The notes below the pieces were generated by a model. That model was given only the letters and a program-made list of their open reading frames with translations, had not been told where the DNA came from and did no database searches. DNA of 58,694 nt, taken from contig RXOD01003812.1 of NCBI GenBank assembly GCA_005223375.1, positions 1 through 58,694 on the forward strand, read 5' to 3'. The position numbers were made by a program, and so were the translations under genes. Of this stretch, positions 10,101-20,202 are shown piece after piece; within the stretch, counting starts at the first letter, position 1, and the number at the start of each line of letters is the position of its first letter. The stretch comes from Amoebophrya sp. AT5.2. Taxonomy: Eukaryota > Sar > Dinophyceae > Syndiniales > Amoebophryaceae.

Positions 10101-12816
10101 AGGTCGCGGAGGCTTTCTCGAATTTCACCAGGTAGTCCTGCAGAAAGGCAGCAGAGGTAGTAGATGCCCCAGAAACTCCGTACCCCTGCAGTACACCAGC
10201 CAAGACCCGCAGATCCTGTACGCGGTTTGCGCACGGCGTCCCGGTGAGAAGCAGCAGATGGGGAATGTCCCTGATGAATGTCAACAACTCACCAGCCATG
10301 GAGGTAGAATATGTAGTCGCGCGTGTGCCGCCTGCGCTCGTGCCACTGCTCGCATTCCGCAGTTCGTGTGCTTCGTCCACCACACAAGAGAGGAGCTTTT
10401 CCCGCTTCGCCATCAGCTGCGGCATGAGGTTTACCGCCATGTGGTAGCTTACCACCGTAATCATCGGCAGGTTCGCGTTGGTGTGCCAGGCGTCGTCGGC
10501 AGACTGAATGAGGTGGACGTCCTTAGTCGACTCCAAACCGAATTTCGCGAAGTTCTCGATTTCCATCTTCCAAGCGAGCCGCGTCACCGCCTTCACGACG
10601 ATGATCGACGGAAAAAGCTTCTTCGCGAAAAGGAGAGCAATCGCTTGCCGCGTCTTTCCCAAGCCCATCTCGTCCGCAAGGAGGAGGCGAAGCGGCTCTC
10701 GAGCTTCGGTCTTTGGGCCCTCTGGCGGAGGCGGTGCGGCAGAGGTTTTCGTGGTCTTCCCCGAGGTTTTGCGCTTCGCCTTCGGCTTCGGCTTTAATGA
10801 GCCTGCGGTTGCGGTAGTAGACACGTATGTGCCAGAACTCGCCACATTCCACTTGGATGCGAAATCGGACGCGAGTGCGAGAGACGCGCACTGCGCCTGA
10901 TCCAAACACCACCGCACGCCGGCTTGTTGGTACCCGCGTAGTGGCTCTTCGCGACAGCCTTCGTTTGACGCATTCTCGATCCCAACGCGATCCCACATGT
11001 GCAAATCTCTGAGTCGCTTTATCGCTGACTCCACCTCTGCGGCGCTCGAAGAACGCTCGGCAGTTTCTTTTGCAGCTACCTGCGTCTGCCCAAGCGAGCG
11101 AAAGAACTTTAGTACGCCCGGATCTATCCCCTCTATCTGCAACTGAAACGGAAGCCCTGAGCCTGACGTGCTTATTTTCGTGTTCACGACCTTGTGTTCA
11201 GCTCCACAAGTCGCGAGGCTTCCTCCACCAATGCTCGTGGCCATTGTCGATGTGGAAGACGACGACGACGACGAAATAAACGTTGTCGTAGTCGTAGGTA
11301 AGCCAGTCGTGCATCCCGCCCCCCATGACAGCGGCAACAAGTGCTGCACGCGGTCCCTCAGCTCCCCTTCGACTAGCTCCAAGATGCGCTCGTATTCGGA
11401 CAGGGGGAAGACTAGTCGTTTTTTCTGCCCCTCCACCGCGAAGTGATGGTTTCCTTCGCTGTCATCCACTTCGAAGCTTTCGGCGTCCCTAGGATCCAGC
11501 AGCAGGTCCTTCGCAATCCCGCAGCGCAGCAGCTCGCACAGCAATCGTTGCCCCGTCAGCAGCCGAAAAGACGATTTGCGTGTGCTAGTCTGCTCGGGCG
11601 GAGGCTCCTCCACCAGGTAGACCCGAAACGAGCTTTCCGCCTCCATCTCCAGACGCAGAGTCGGACACAGAAGAGGCTCCAAAAAGGCCAACATCTCTTC
11701 CATCGAGTGGTTGGCGCAGCCCTTCGACCGGGCGTAGTCGGCTGACGTTTTCATCATCTTCGCGCAAAAACTCGGTACTAGACCAGCACCAAATTCCTTA
11801 TCCTTATCGTTCCCGCTCTCGTAGAAGCTGTGTTCACACGAGAATCGGTACACGACGTTCCCGTAGCAGCGGCTGGAAACGTACTTCTTCATCCGGCCGC
11901 CACACCCGGTGCAGAAGTAGTAATCTTCCACATTGAAAGCTGGGCGGTTACCTTCGTGCTCGGATGTGGGTACGTTAAGAAGCTGGTTGAGCAGCTTCCT
12001 CCGCTTGTATTTGGACACGCTCAGAGGGGTCTGCGCCACCTGTTTCTGCGCGGAGAGGAAATTGCCTTCTTCGCCGTTCTTCTTGCCCGGCCGCCGGGCG
12101 GGCGTACCGTGCGCCTGATTCTGCGAGAAAACTACAGATTTCTGCGAAACCTGCTGCGACGCTGCTACGCGCTTCGGCGGCAGCTGGCTGCTGGGCGGGT
12201 CCGGGTGCCTCTTCGACTTACATTTCTCTTTCTGCGTTGCTGGTGAAGGTTTTGCTTTTCGCTTCCCTGCGGCAACTGGTTGGCCTTCGCTTTTGGTTTG
12301 CGCGCCGTTCGGCAGATCAATAGCCGGCACCACCTCCTGTGCGGCACTCCCCCCGAATAAAATCTTCCCGTCCGCAACATCTTTCCTTCGCTTCACACCA
12401 GGCGCAACGACAAGATCCTGCGCACATGAATCTGCCTTTTGTCCGTCCACCTCCTGCTCCTCTCTCGCTCGCTTCAGTCGATTCGTGGTGGGGTACTGCT
12501 GCAGAAATTTTGGCAGGTCCCCCTCCCTCGTGAACGCCTTCAGACCGACGATGAAGGCGATAATGTCGTGTTTCCGCCCCAGGTCCGACGCGGAGAATCC
12601 ACGTTGGCTAATGATTTTTTTCAGCGAAGACACCGCAAACTGCTCGAGGTCGGCTGCGGTGATATGGTTGCAGTGGGGCGTTGGCTTCGCCCCCGCGCCC
12701 GACGCTCCTCTCCCCTTCGCCATTTCGCCCGCCTGTGGGCTGTTGCTACGCCCGCTCTTCTTCGCCGCGGAGGACCTGACCGACGACCCGCCGATCGACC
12801 GGTGCTTACCCGACAT
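7120..12816 (-). CDS. ZRANB3: ZRANB3-like SNF2 fork-remodelling translocase with C-terminal HNH nuclease
   Basis: DNA-dependent ATPase of the SMARCAL1/ZRANB3 branch, expected to remodel stalled replication forks in the nucleus. Uninterrupted frame of 1,898 aa from the ATG at 12816; the frame upstream has only a TTG. A SAP-like helical segment lies near residues 55-85 and a zinc finger (CTGCGGRMKKY) near 304. The SNF2 domain has Walker A DEMGLGKT near 714, DEAH-box VVDEAHELRN near 814, and LLLTGTP. The helicase C domain ends with RARVDRFGQTGERVWFYYL near 1212. Then follow a long acidic low-complexity linker, a cysteine cluster (CGKC...GVCQTC, near 1722), and a terminal HNH-type motif (CDHVREV...LQTLCVFCHARKT-like, 1864-1890). 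The DH/CxxCH spacing matches the HNH of animal ZRANB3 and separates it from SMARCAL1. Human ZRANB3 is about 1,080 aa, so linkers are greatly expanded. No intron was found. Confidence 0.9.
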   Translation of the reverse strand: MSGKHRSIGGSSVRSSAAKKSGRSNSPQAGEMAKGRGASGAGAKPTPHCNHITAADLEQFAVSSLKKIISQRGFSASDLGRKHDIIAFIVGLKAFTREGDLPKFLQQYPTTNRLKRAREEQEVDGQKADSCAQDLVVAPGVKRRKDVADGKILFGGSAAQEVVPAIDLPNGAQTKSEGQPVAAGKRKAKPSPATQKEKCKSKRHPDPPSSQLPPKRVAASQQVSQKSVVFSQNQAHGTPARRPGKKNGEEGNFLSAQKQVAQTPLSVSKYKRRKLLNQLLNVPTSEHEGNRPAFNVEDYYFCTGCGGRMKKYVSSRCYGNVVYRFSCEHSFYESGNDKDKEFGAGLVPSFCAKMMKTSADYARSKGCANHSMEEMLAFLEPLLCPTLRLEMEAESSFRVYLVEEPPPEQTSTRKSSFRLLTGQRLLCELLRCGIAKDLLLDPRDAESFEVDDSEGNHHFAVEGQKKRLVFPLSEYERILELVEGELRDRVQHLLPLSWGAGCTTGLPTTTTTFISSSSSSSTSTMATSIGGGSLATCGAEHKVVNTKISTSGSGLPFQLQIEGIDPGVLKFFRSLGQTQVAAKETAERSSSAAEVESAIKRLRDLHMWDRVGIENASNEGCREEPLRGYQQAGVRWCLDQAQCASLALASDFASKWNVASSGTYVSTTATAGSLKPKPKAKRKTSGKTTKTSAAPPPPEGPKTEAREPLRLLLADEMGLGKTRQAIALLFAKKLFPSIIVVKAVTRLAWKMEIENFAKFGLESTKDVHLIQSADDAWHTNANLPMITVVSYHMAVNLMPQLMAKREKLLSCVVDEAHELRNASSGTSAGGTRATTYSTSMAGELLTFIRDIPHLLLLTGTPCANRVQDLRVLAGVLQGYGVSGASTTSAAFLQDYLVKFEKASATLKNRMQVLPVPTNKQLMLPVSTTRSHELNLLLRSTIMLRRMKKDVVSELPALVETPVHVPIGRQTWRKVENQFRRIVGEPEERDELPGAAGREDFGEENTAAGDEASDAKNGNIPSATADGKEKPQSFKRSLEEFEIGRAQRAALAKLYEMRHWLRDLVIANTAAAADGVLEDGGPGDNGDKNHCTKNRKIVLFAHHKRVFDMVVEWVLRSQNVGQQGQHHEDGESSFEKGAAVIPYVRIDGDLEARGKQQQLELFTSQKNAEGAASVALVSMTAAGIGINGLEAASCCVFLELPDSPHWWLQCRARVDRFGQTGERVWFYYLIEAASAGGKRKLGIDGRQDAETDAAAGVESAEEVGESGDESEGDEEDSDGGENGEDAGEKAGNADDGKDGNGQGRRVATERKNSSATTLDARRWAQLNRKVARIADVFDRPAATLATAARSANSLGRSGNSAPPSSAAAREIRTAGDEPERDFAFELSDTNLVHVFYSLHHAETPNTHTGLVYPLADLLLGAAEDVDTTECVESRTTSARRATPFALAQRFAAHLHDGKRTPTYVRARLIGTAIAFCDLEFVITNLRATRNVDHLGLHRGNDGNDENYCEKIHNRFAVPGKPSFTERRAFEALQRDESLVDKKNTSTSLCWIPAEFPDPKFKTLTAFLAPYDAGKDVLYCANCVREIVCKPGSGKVVRRKKTAAVAGGQSQGRRGGSNLNSAQQVGRTQSEEVGGVETPQNTKPKRLLRRHMTTDEERARLERFIVEEFGDSSAEGPAQSSQRPTARTSSVAASAEQQHQNSTVKVSFTFRAKLPCKNDLFCCGKCSTAYKMKRSGSKLRDVLFKHERGVCQTCLVDCEKVYLRLLQMARTESSRASSFSAGVAAGDEKIGCAAKIAGTTQLATASATSSTPQPTASGARKQYLEDVFRDTLALCIREKVKVSGYLRQILEAESVTAGMLWNCDHVREVRDGGGEAEDLSEIQTLCVFCHARKTMGHPSS

Positions 12817-13408
12817 CCGACATCCGCCATTCGATGTCTTGCAACTAACAGAACCTGTTTCTGTTCGACGAGGCCGGAAAGTCAATGGCTCATTTTTACT
12901 ACATTGCAACTCAAAGTCAGCCTGTAACTGCCTTACTACTAAAAATCAAAGGGCGTGAAAAATGTGAGTGGGGTCCTGTCGTAGAAAAAAGGGAGAAACG
13001 AAGCATCACAGAACGCAAGGTGGAAGCAGCGAGGGACGAAATTGAAATTCTCGTGGACGCTATTGATCACACTGAGAGAGTCGTGACACGACGCCATTCA
13101 TCACACAGGGCCTCTCCCAGGCACTACATAAGTAACCATAAGTGATAGCGGGCGGCGAGTTTAACAGACAGCGTCGAACAGAAAACGGCAGGATTTTCAG
13201 CATTGATTTTGGAATGCCCAGGGCCGGTAGCAATATTCGCTCTCCAATTTCTTCATTTCTGCGCGCGCATCTGCCTGAGGTCCGACACATATTTGCCGCG
13301 ACGAAGTTTATAGATTTGGCTGCGTTTGAAGATGGCATAGTCACCCAGATAAAAATGAGTACCACGACAATGGGACATGTAGCGCGTTTCTCGGCGCACT
13401 ACGCGTGG
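12817..13408. other. Intergenic
   Basis: A 592-bp spacer. The minus-strand frame at 13060-13365 opens with GTG and has no protein-like features. It probably carries the 5' leader of the ZRANB3-like gene and the 3' end of the gene above. Confidence 0.45.
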
Positions 13409-14375
13409 TTAGATCTCCCTCCCCACTTTCCGCAGGCTCCTCGCGTTCACCAGCCCCTGTTTTACTAGAATCGGCGCTACGCCCGGTATCTTAACCGCCA
13501 GGTTGACCATACTGTCCCTCCACCAGAGCCAGTTTTGGTACATCTCGTGCCGTATCTCTCCGTCTTCCGGTACAAAAAACACGTGGTAAGCCTTTCGCAG
13601 CACATCCATGTCCCTGCAGTCGGTTCGGGAATGGATCATACGCGAGTCCCCTATTGGCAGCGCCATCACGTACAGTAATGGCACCCCCCAAACGCAGCCG
13701 AAAAGGCACGCAAGGAACAGCACAGCATTGCGACCCATGGCGCGGAACCCGATCGCGTACGTCATCGTCTTACCTGTGGCGGCGGGTGGTTGTGGCGGTC
13801 GTGGGGTAGAGGTTTTTACTTTTGCAGGTCAGCTGCCGCTGCGCAAAAAAGCAATGCCAATGCGCAACATGCGGCTGGTTTTACTAGAGGAGTGTTTGAA
13901 GACCGACCGAACTACAGAAATCGCAAGCGCAGAAGAAATCGTTTGTAAGGCTAAAATTCAGTACATGCAATGACAACGATCAGCTTGAGCGTGAAGAAGG
14001 AGTCGAGGTCGTGCACTATTGGGTAGCGCAAAATGGCGTCGAAAGTGCCCCAAAAGTTGCAGAACAATATTATCACGATCACATAGTCCTTCAAGTTTCC
14101 GCGGTACCTGGTGTGGAATCATTTTTCTTGAAACCGGTTGCAAGTTGCCAGAGTCGCTTGCTTCTTGATCTTGAACAGGAGAAAAAAGTAAGAACCGTAG
14201 GGCAGTACCACACTATGAGTTCCATGAAGGTGACAAAGACTAGTATGCCGTGTAGCACTAGCCTTGTCGACGCTGGTCGCGCGGTCTCAAGGAAAACGGT
14301 CCACAGCCAGAGGCCCACAAACGCCGCTACGAGCCCCAGTATCACCAACGGGAAGACCCAGAAGAAAGCCGCCAT
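13409..14375 (-). CDS. Multi-pass membrane protein, three exons, unknown family
   Basis: Exons 14375-14209, 14107-13965 and 13773-13409 join in frame to give 224 aa. Both introns start GTACTG and end CAG. Translation begins at an ATG with a good context (CCCAAGATGGCGGC). Likely membrane spans: residues about 3-27 (FFWVFPLVILGLVAAFVGLW), 40-56, 61-76 (YVIVIILFCNFWGTFDAIL), 88-98, and a strong one near 117-140 (AVLFLACLFGCVWGVPLLYV). The C-terminal 80 residues are soluble, with a WLWWRD patch. I do not recognise the family. The perfect frame across both junctions is the main support that this is one gene rather than two short ones. Confidence 0.7.
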
Positions 14376-15240
14376 CTTGGGTCACGTATCGGACACTTGC
14401 CCAGGCACGTTCCGAATGATATGTCCGTTCTCGGCCGAGAAGCTCCTTACAGCAACGTCGATTCCGCGCAATCTTTTAACCGCGATCAGAGCTGCCGCAG
14501 CCGCGTTGTCCGCCACTACTACTCGGCCCGTCAGATTCCTCGGCCCGTTGGATTATCGTAGCGGGCGGCACCGCGACCCTCTCCTTTTCAAGCGGTGCAG
14601 TTGTAGCAATAGAGCGCAGCTCTCACCAGTAGCAGTGGCTGGCCCTGATGCCTTCCGTGTGCGGCGGAAAACCCGATGAACCCGTCGCGAGTGCCGCCAA
14701 CGAACTCAAGCACCGGGCGATGATATCGTTCTTCTTGCCGCGTAAATACTGATGTGTGATTCTCCCGTTTTCGACACGGTACAACGAAGTGCTTGATGCT
14801 CACAGGTCCTACATTCACACGTCGCTATGCTTGCTGTTTTTTCGAAGAAACATCCCATTCCAGATCTCGATGTCGCCTTACAGTTACGAATGTGAGTGAG
14901 GTGGAGGACGGTGACCACCAAACTAAATGAATCGATCGTAGAAGTAGAGGCAGACTCCTGAACTACGATCGGCGCGAACACTCGAAAAAGAATTTCGGCA
15001 TTCTACACGGAACTCTGCTTTTCTCGCCCTGGCTGTGGTTCGGGCGCATCCACGCCTTCCGTTCCAATTCCAGACTGTCGCGCGCGCTTCGCATTCGCGG
15101 CGCCAGCGCGACCAGAAAGGGCAAAACTTCGAGTGTTCTCCCACAGCGGTCAGCGCCGTACGTAGTGCCGATTCGGGGCCCACGGGACAAAAAAGGAACC
15201 GCAGCCCCACTGCAACAAAACAAACCTCCAAAACCCTAGA
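14376..15240. other. Intergenic, possible unassigned exon
   Basis: An 865-bp spacer. Minus-strand frames near 14588-14818 and 14923-15231 are open but lack ATG starts and convincing composition. One of them could be a 5' exon of the membrane-protein gene. I cannot support that from sequence alone. Confidence 0.4.
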
Positions 15241-17097
15241 CTATTTGTTCTTCAGTTTTTTCTTTGCTCCCGCCCCCACCGCGCCCGGCAGCTCTCTGTC
15301 TCCCCGCATTCTTTCCTGTGCCCGCATCCGGTTTTCCATCGCTTCGTCCGCCAGGGGGTGCGGCGCGAAGAGCAGGGGGTTCTTCTTCGCGCAGGACAGA
15401 AAGAGCGCCAAATCCAAATTCATCCCGTAGTCCGCGTTGATCGAGATGTACACGTTTTCCACCTTCTCCTCCAGCTCCGCCTCGCTGATGTACCCCGCGA
15501 CCATGTAGTTCGCGCGGATCAGCGTGCGCAACTCGTCCACGTCGATGTTGTCCGTACCGTCCTCGTCGTACAGCATGAAGGAGAACTTAAACTTCTCCTC
15601 CGGCTTGGCGTTCGTAAAGTTGGTGAGCGCGATGATGAACTCCTTCAGCGACACCGTGCCGCCCGCGTCCGCGTCGAAGAACTCAAAGAGCTCCTTGGTC
15701 TCGTCGGTGGGGGGCCGCTCGATAAACCGACAAAAATTTTCGTAGTTGAGCTCGCCCTTCGCGTCGGCCTGCCGCTGGAAATCCTTGTAGAACCGCTTCA
15801 GGTCGGAAGGCTTCAGAATCGTCTGCGCGCCGACACAAAAGTACTTGAGCACAAGGTCCCGGTTCTTGGCAGGCACGCCAATCTCCACGCCAATGTCCAC
15901 CTGTAAACGAAAGGGTCGTTCATAGCCAATATTAAAATTTGTGTGGAGTGATGTGCTGGTGGATTCGCCAATGCCATTCAACGGGACATGTTAGATCCGC
16001 GGCTACAAAAAGACCACGACCTCGCGACTGTGATATAATGAATTTTATCAGTACCGCCTTCACGTCTGCGCTTTCCCCTGCCTCCCGGTAGAGGTCCACG
16101 CCCCCGCCAACTTCGAAGGCGTCCAGCTCTGTTATGCGGCTCATGTCCACCCTCGCGAAGAGGTCTTTTGGGGACCGGAACAGCTGGTCGAACCCCTCCC
16201 ACGTCACGCAGGGCTCGCCTTCGCTGGTTTTGCCGAGCGACGCCATGATCACCATGTTCTCGAGCTCTACATCCTTCGGCGCATGCCCGCACTGCGCGAG
16301 AACCTGCCGCAGGTGGTCCTTTGTGATCTGCCCAGCCTTGTCCAGGTCGATGCAGTCGAACGCCATCTGATCATGATGAACGGGGGAATTTACATTCATT
16401 TGTTGGAGTGCGTTTCAGGATGTTGATGATCATGTGGCCGCCGATGACCTACTATCACAAGCAGCGAAAGGTGGAAATCAGACTCACAGCATCAGCACTC
16501 TCCACAACTACTAAAAGGAAAACAAACCTTCAGATCCAAGGGTCCCGGCGCCACGAACTTCCCGAATTCCGGCGCCCCGCTTTCTAGCAGTTTTTTCTGT
16601 TTGGCGATCTTGTCGTAGAACTGCTTCTCCAGAAGCCTGCCCACTTTCGGGTCGTTGTGCGCCGCCCCGGTTTCTCTCAGGACTGCTGGCACGTCCGTTT
16701 TCGCGTTCTCGAACCCGCGATCTCGTAGAGTTTTCGGGAACTTGCCGTCCAGATCCGCTTTCGAGTAGTACTTTTCGTTCTCCCACGGCAGTCGCAGCGG
16801 CCCGAGTCGCGGGTCCTGTTGCTCCTTCACCTTCTTGAACACCTGCTTGTGCGCGAAAGTCTCGGCCGCCACGTCCGGCGGTCTCTCCGCCTGCACCGCG
16901 TCGTGGAGCAGCTGCCGGGCCGGGTCCGAGAACACGCCCTCGGTGTGCTCCTGGTCCACGGCCCCGGTGGTGCGGGAGTGAGTGGCGCCACGGAACTGCC
17001 CGGACTGCTTGGGCGGCGCGAACGGCACCGGCGTGAACCGCGCCGCGGGCGGTGGCACGTCCGGCGGCGCCGCGCCGGACCTCGGTTTGGGGGCCAT
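15241..17097 (-). CDS. EF-hand calcium-binding protein with N-terminal extension, three exons
   Basis: Exons 17097-16528, 16366-16055 and 15900-15241 all join in phase 0, giving 513 aa. The start is the ATG at 17097 (MAPKPRSGAAPPDVPPP). Residues 1-190 are a proline-rich then charged region with no known domain. Exon 2 starts with a degenerate EF-hand (FDCIDLDKAGQITKDHL). Exon 3 holds a calcineurin-B/calaxin-like C-lobe: EF-hands FFDADAGGTVSLKEF and LYDEDGTDNIDVDEL. The first of these has D, D and T plus E at the end of the loop; the second keeps D, D, D and E. The tail is basic (AKKKLKNK). Calcium sensing is therefore likely; the partner is unknown. The donors are GTTTGT (exon 1) and GTACTG (exon 2). 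Confidence 0.8.
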
Positions 17098-17496
17098 CGG
17101 CGTGATTTTTTCGGAGGGATTTCGATTTTTTAAGCCGATTTTGGAGTCGTGCCTGCTTTGAGTGTAAGACAGAAAGTAGTACTTTATGGTCGCGGTCAGC
17201 GCACACGCAGCAAATTTGCTTTTGTGGAAGACGAGACATCTCTCACGATCCTGTAGCCTCACTCCGGAAACTCATTTCGGTTCCGCGCTGGATCCTAGCC
17301 AGCCGGCTCGCGCCGCTTTTTCCACTGCCCTTGACCTCCAGCTCCATTCGCAGGCACTGCTGCACGGTTGCAAGCACAAAGAGAAAATGAATAAATCAAT
17401 GAAAATTAATCTTCTGGCACTACTGAAACACTACAGATCACAATTTGCACTTGTACTCGGAAGTGAATCACTGCACCAGCCACTCTTGTTTTACTT
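17098..17496. other. Intergenic
   Basis: A 399-bp spacer between the coiled-coil gene stop and the EF-hand ATG. It has AT-rich patches (17390-17420). No gene seen. Confidence 0.45.
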
Positions 17497-20202
17497 TTAC
17501 TTACTCGGCGCTCCTGTCGTCGCCATCGCGCCCAGGAATTTCGTCACCACCCTGTGCTTTTGCAGTATCCGGGCCATTTTCGCCTTGTTGCTTGGCGGGC
17601 TCGCTACGTTAACAGTACCCTCCGTCCGCGACTTCGAAGCTGCTGCTTGCGCCGACGCTCCTGGAAACGTGGAGAAGTATTCCGCAGCAGAAGACGACGT
17701 TTTTCCCACTCCTGCGTTTATTGTTCCTGCGCCTGCCGCGCCGGACGAGTTTTCTGCCGGCGCAGGGGCTGCAGACGTGGATAGTTGCGGCACTACTGAC
17801 GTTCCCTGCGGTTCTGCGTACCGGCTCTCAGCGTCAAACCCTCCCGGCGGCTCCTTCTGCAGGAAGATTCCGAATTGCCCCGGAGGTTTCATCACCTCGC
17901 GTACGGCTGCGGCGAACTTTTTTTTTCCGGCGGCCGACGCCGTCGCCGCGGACTGATTCAAGCTCAAGTTCTTGTTGAAGTCGCGCGTCAAGTACACTAT
18001 TTCGTTGTTACTCGCTCCTGCGCCCCCGCTGCCCATCGCCCCGGCGGTCGCATTCAACCCCATGCTGCTGTCACTTAAGAAGAACCGGTAGTTGGCGCCC
18101 GCTGCATACCCCCGCTGCGCGCTTCCCCGCCGGTGGGCCGCCGCATTGCCGTTGAATTCCAAAAATTTCGCAAGCCAAGTCTGGAACTGCGGCTCGTTAA
18201 ATATAGACCCGTCCAGATCCGTCTGCACCGACACGGAGGTGCTGTTCTTGCTCCCTCCGCCGCCAAACGACGTCGACCCCGTGCCGCCGCCAAAGTTAGA
18301 CATTCTCGCGGACTTGGCGGCTCCATCGTCGCTCCTTCCGCTCTTGCCGGAGAGCAAGCTATTGCCGTCCGAGTCGCGTGAATTCTTCGACTTCACCGAA
18401 CCTTCCGAGCCGACCGAAGACGAACGGGAACTGCCCCCGTCGTTGCGCATGTCGACGCTTCGCGAACCGCCCGAACCAGACATCATGGCAGCGAGCTCCG
18501 CCTTTTTCCGCGCCGCGAGTTGCGCGGTTGCGTCGCTCAGGAGCTTGTCGAAGAGCCGGCTTTTGTGCAGGCGGAAGACCAGCTTACCCAGCCAGGCTTC
18601 GGCCGCGCGGGGAAGGAACACCGGCTTGGAATCTTCCGCGCGGTGATCTTTCTGTCGGTGGAGCTGGAGGACATCCTCGTCGCTAGAGCTGGCAGCCGCA
18701 GCCGTAGGTCCGAAGATGGTCTCCGCCACGAGGGACAGAACTTGTTTCTCGATGGGTTGCGGACTATTTTCGAATAGATGCGTGCTGCTCCGCGCACTTC
18801 TTCTCCTCCCGAGACCGCTGGGCCCCGCAGAGGCTGTACCACCACTTCCGCCCACAATGATACTCCCACGGCCCCCTCCGATCGCACTCGCCCTCGCGCC
18901 ATGCTGGCCTCGACTTTCATCTTGATCGTGGCCTTGCCGTTGCCCGCCAGCCGCATTCTCCTGTGGACGCGGCTGCTGCTGCAGCCCAGCTCGAAAAAAC
19001 GCGCACTCCAGCCCCTCGCGCAACCCGGAATGAACATCTCCATCCTCCGACCCCATCTTCAGATTCTCGCGAAGTTCCCCGTTCTGTCGTATCAGAAGCT
19101 CCACGTCTCTCTCCAGTGCCTCGGAAACAACCACCTTCTCCTTCAGCTCCATTTCAAATCCTCTTTTCATCGACGTAATCTCCTCCCCCAGCCGAATGAT
19201 TTTCCGCTGGTACCCGCCCACCTCCTTCTTCTGTAGGAGGACCAGTCGAAAAAACGTCCCCTCCACGTCCGCCTTCTCCATGGCTTTCCACTCCCGTTCG
19301 CGAACTCTTTGCTCCATCTCCCGCGCTTTTCCTTCTCGTTCTTTCACTTCCTGCTCCGCGGCGAGCTGCTTCTTCCGCCTTTCTACTAGATGCATCTCCC
19401 GCAAAAGTTCTTCCTGGGACTGGAGCTCCTTCCGATACTCGTGCAATTTCTCCGCCATCTGCTGCCGCTGTAAACGCTCGGCGTTCGCGGTCAATTTCAG
19501 AAAGTAGCTGTCGCCGTCGAAAGTCTGCGTGTGCTGCGAGCGCACGCGGCGGCGGTGCTGTTGTGAGGGATCGTGTTGCTGCGAGGGGGAGGAAAAGTTT
19601 CCGCGTGCGCCGGTCTTGCTCGCACCTCCCGCGAGCGCCACGGAGAAGCTGTCAGTGGTCAGACCCCCTCCGGCAGGCCCAGAGCCGCTGGCGCCACCGA
19701 ATAAGCTGTCGACGAAGTTGGAGAGTTTGCTCCCCGTACCTGCTGCGCCACCGGCCATCCCAGCTCCCCCGGCACCGCCCGGACCGCTAGCAAAACCACC
19801 GATACCGACCCCGCCTCCCCCCCGCGGACTCCACACGCCGAATTCGCGCATTTCGTCCAGCACCTTCTTGCTCTCCTCGGCTCGCGCCCGTTGGTACAGC
19901 TCGTGCAAACCGCGCAGCTCCTCGGACAGCTCGTTGATGACGCCCAACAACCGCACATTCTCCTTCTCGTTGAGCTGCGCAGAGGCTTGCGACCGGAAAG
20001 CGGACACGGCAACGGTTTCGCGGGCGTGCTTGGAACGCTCGAGGGCGGACTCGAGATCGCGGAGCTTTTGGAGGAGAAGACCGTCGGGGCTTCCGGGCGC
20101 AGCTCCAGGGGGGGCGCTGTCATTCTCGCGGTTGGGACCAGAGACACAACGCTGCTGGTGTGGGGCATGGTCTTGCGCGTCGGAAGTTGATGCCGTCATC
20201 AT
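17497..20202 (-). CDS. Long coiled-coil protein, unknown function
   Basis: Single-exon frame of 901 aa, with two consecutive ATGs at 20202 and 20199. Residues about 40-120 are a first coiled coil (LLQKLRDLESALERSKHARE). A Gly/Ala/Ser-rich linker follows. A long second coiled coil covers about 230-390, with heptads such as EELLREMHLVERRKKQLAAE and ERDVELLIRQNGELRENLKM. The C-terminal half mixes serine/glycine low-complexity blocks with a helical segment near 500-570 (LVAETIFGP, WLGKLVFRLHKSRLFDKLL). There is no enzymatic motif. A cytoskeletal or structural role is the usual reading of such a layout, but nothing specific supports it. The codon and base composition match the neighbours. Confidence 0.75.
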   Translation of the reverse strand: MMTASTSDAQDHAPHQQRCVSGPNRENDSAPPGAAPGSPDGLLLQKLRDLESALERSKHARETVAVSAFRSQASAQLNEKENVRLLGVINELSEELRGLHELYQRARAEESKKVLDEMREFGVWSPRGGGGVGIGGFASGPGGAGGAGMAGGAAGTGSKLSNFVDSLFGGASGSGPAGGGLTTDSFSVALAGGASKTGARGNFSSPSQQHDPSQQHRRRVRSQHTQTFDGDSYFLKLTANAERLQRQQMAEKLHEYRKELQSQEELLREMHLVERRKKQLAAEQEVKEREGKAREMEQRVREREWKAMEKADVEGTFFRLVLLQKKEVGGYQRKIIRLGEEITSMKRGFEMELKEKVVVSEALERDVELLIRQNGELRENLKMGSEDGDVHSGLREGLECAFFRAGLQQQPRPQENAAGGQRQGHDQDESRGQHGARASAIGGGRGSIIVGGSGGTASAGPSGLGRRRSARSSTHLFENSPQPIEKQVLSLVAETIFGPTAAAASSSDEDVLQLHRQKDHRAEDSKPVFLPRAAEAWLGKLVFRLHKSRLFDKLLSDATAQLAARKKAELAAMMSGSGGSRSVDMRNDGGSSRSSSVGSEGSVKSKNSRDSDGNSLLSGKSGRSDDGAAKSARMSNFGGGTGSTSFGGGGSKNSTSVSVQTDLDGSIFNEPQFQTWLAKFLEFNGNAAAHRRGSAQRGYAAGANYRFFLSDSSMGLNATAGAMGSGGAGASNNEIVYLTRDFNKNLSLNQSAATASAAGKKKFAAAVREVMKPPGQFGIFLQKEPPGGFDAESRYAEPQGTSVVPQLSTSAAPAPAENSSGAAGAGTINAGVGKTSSSAAEYFSTFPGASAQAAASKSRTEGTVNVASPPSNKAKMARILQKHRVVTKFLGAMATTGAPSK

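Noticed and set aside
9439..10797. 452-aa plus-strand open frame
   Set aside because: It lies wholly inside the SNF2 domain of the ZRANB3-like gene on the other strand. Its Arg/His/Leu-rich composition is typical of an antisense shadow in GC-rich DNA.
7120..12816. SMARCAL1 as the closest relative
   Set aside because: SMARCAL1 has HARP domains and no HNH. Here the terminal CDH...CxxCH motif and the preceding cysteine cluster fit ZRANB3.
7120..12909. Longer start for the ZRANB3-like gene at 12909
   Set aside because: That position is TTG; the first in-frame ATG is at 12816.
14923..15231. 102-aa minus-strand gene
   Set aside because: Arg/Cys-rich with no family trace, and other frames in the same spacer are equally open; not enough to call.
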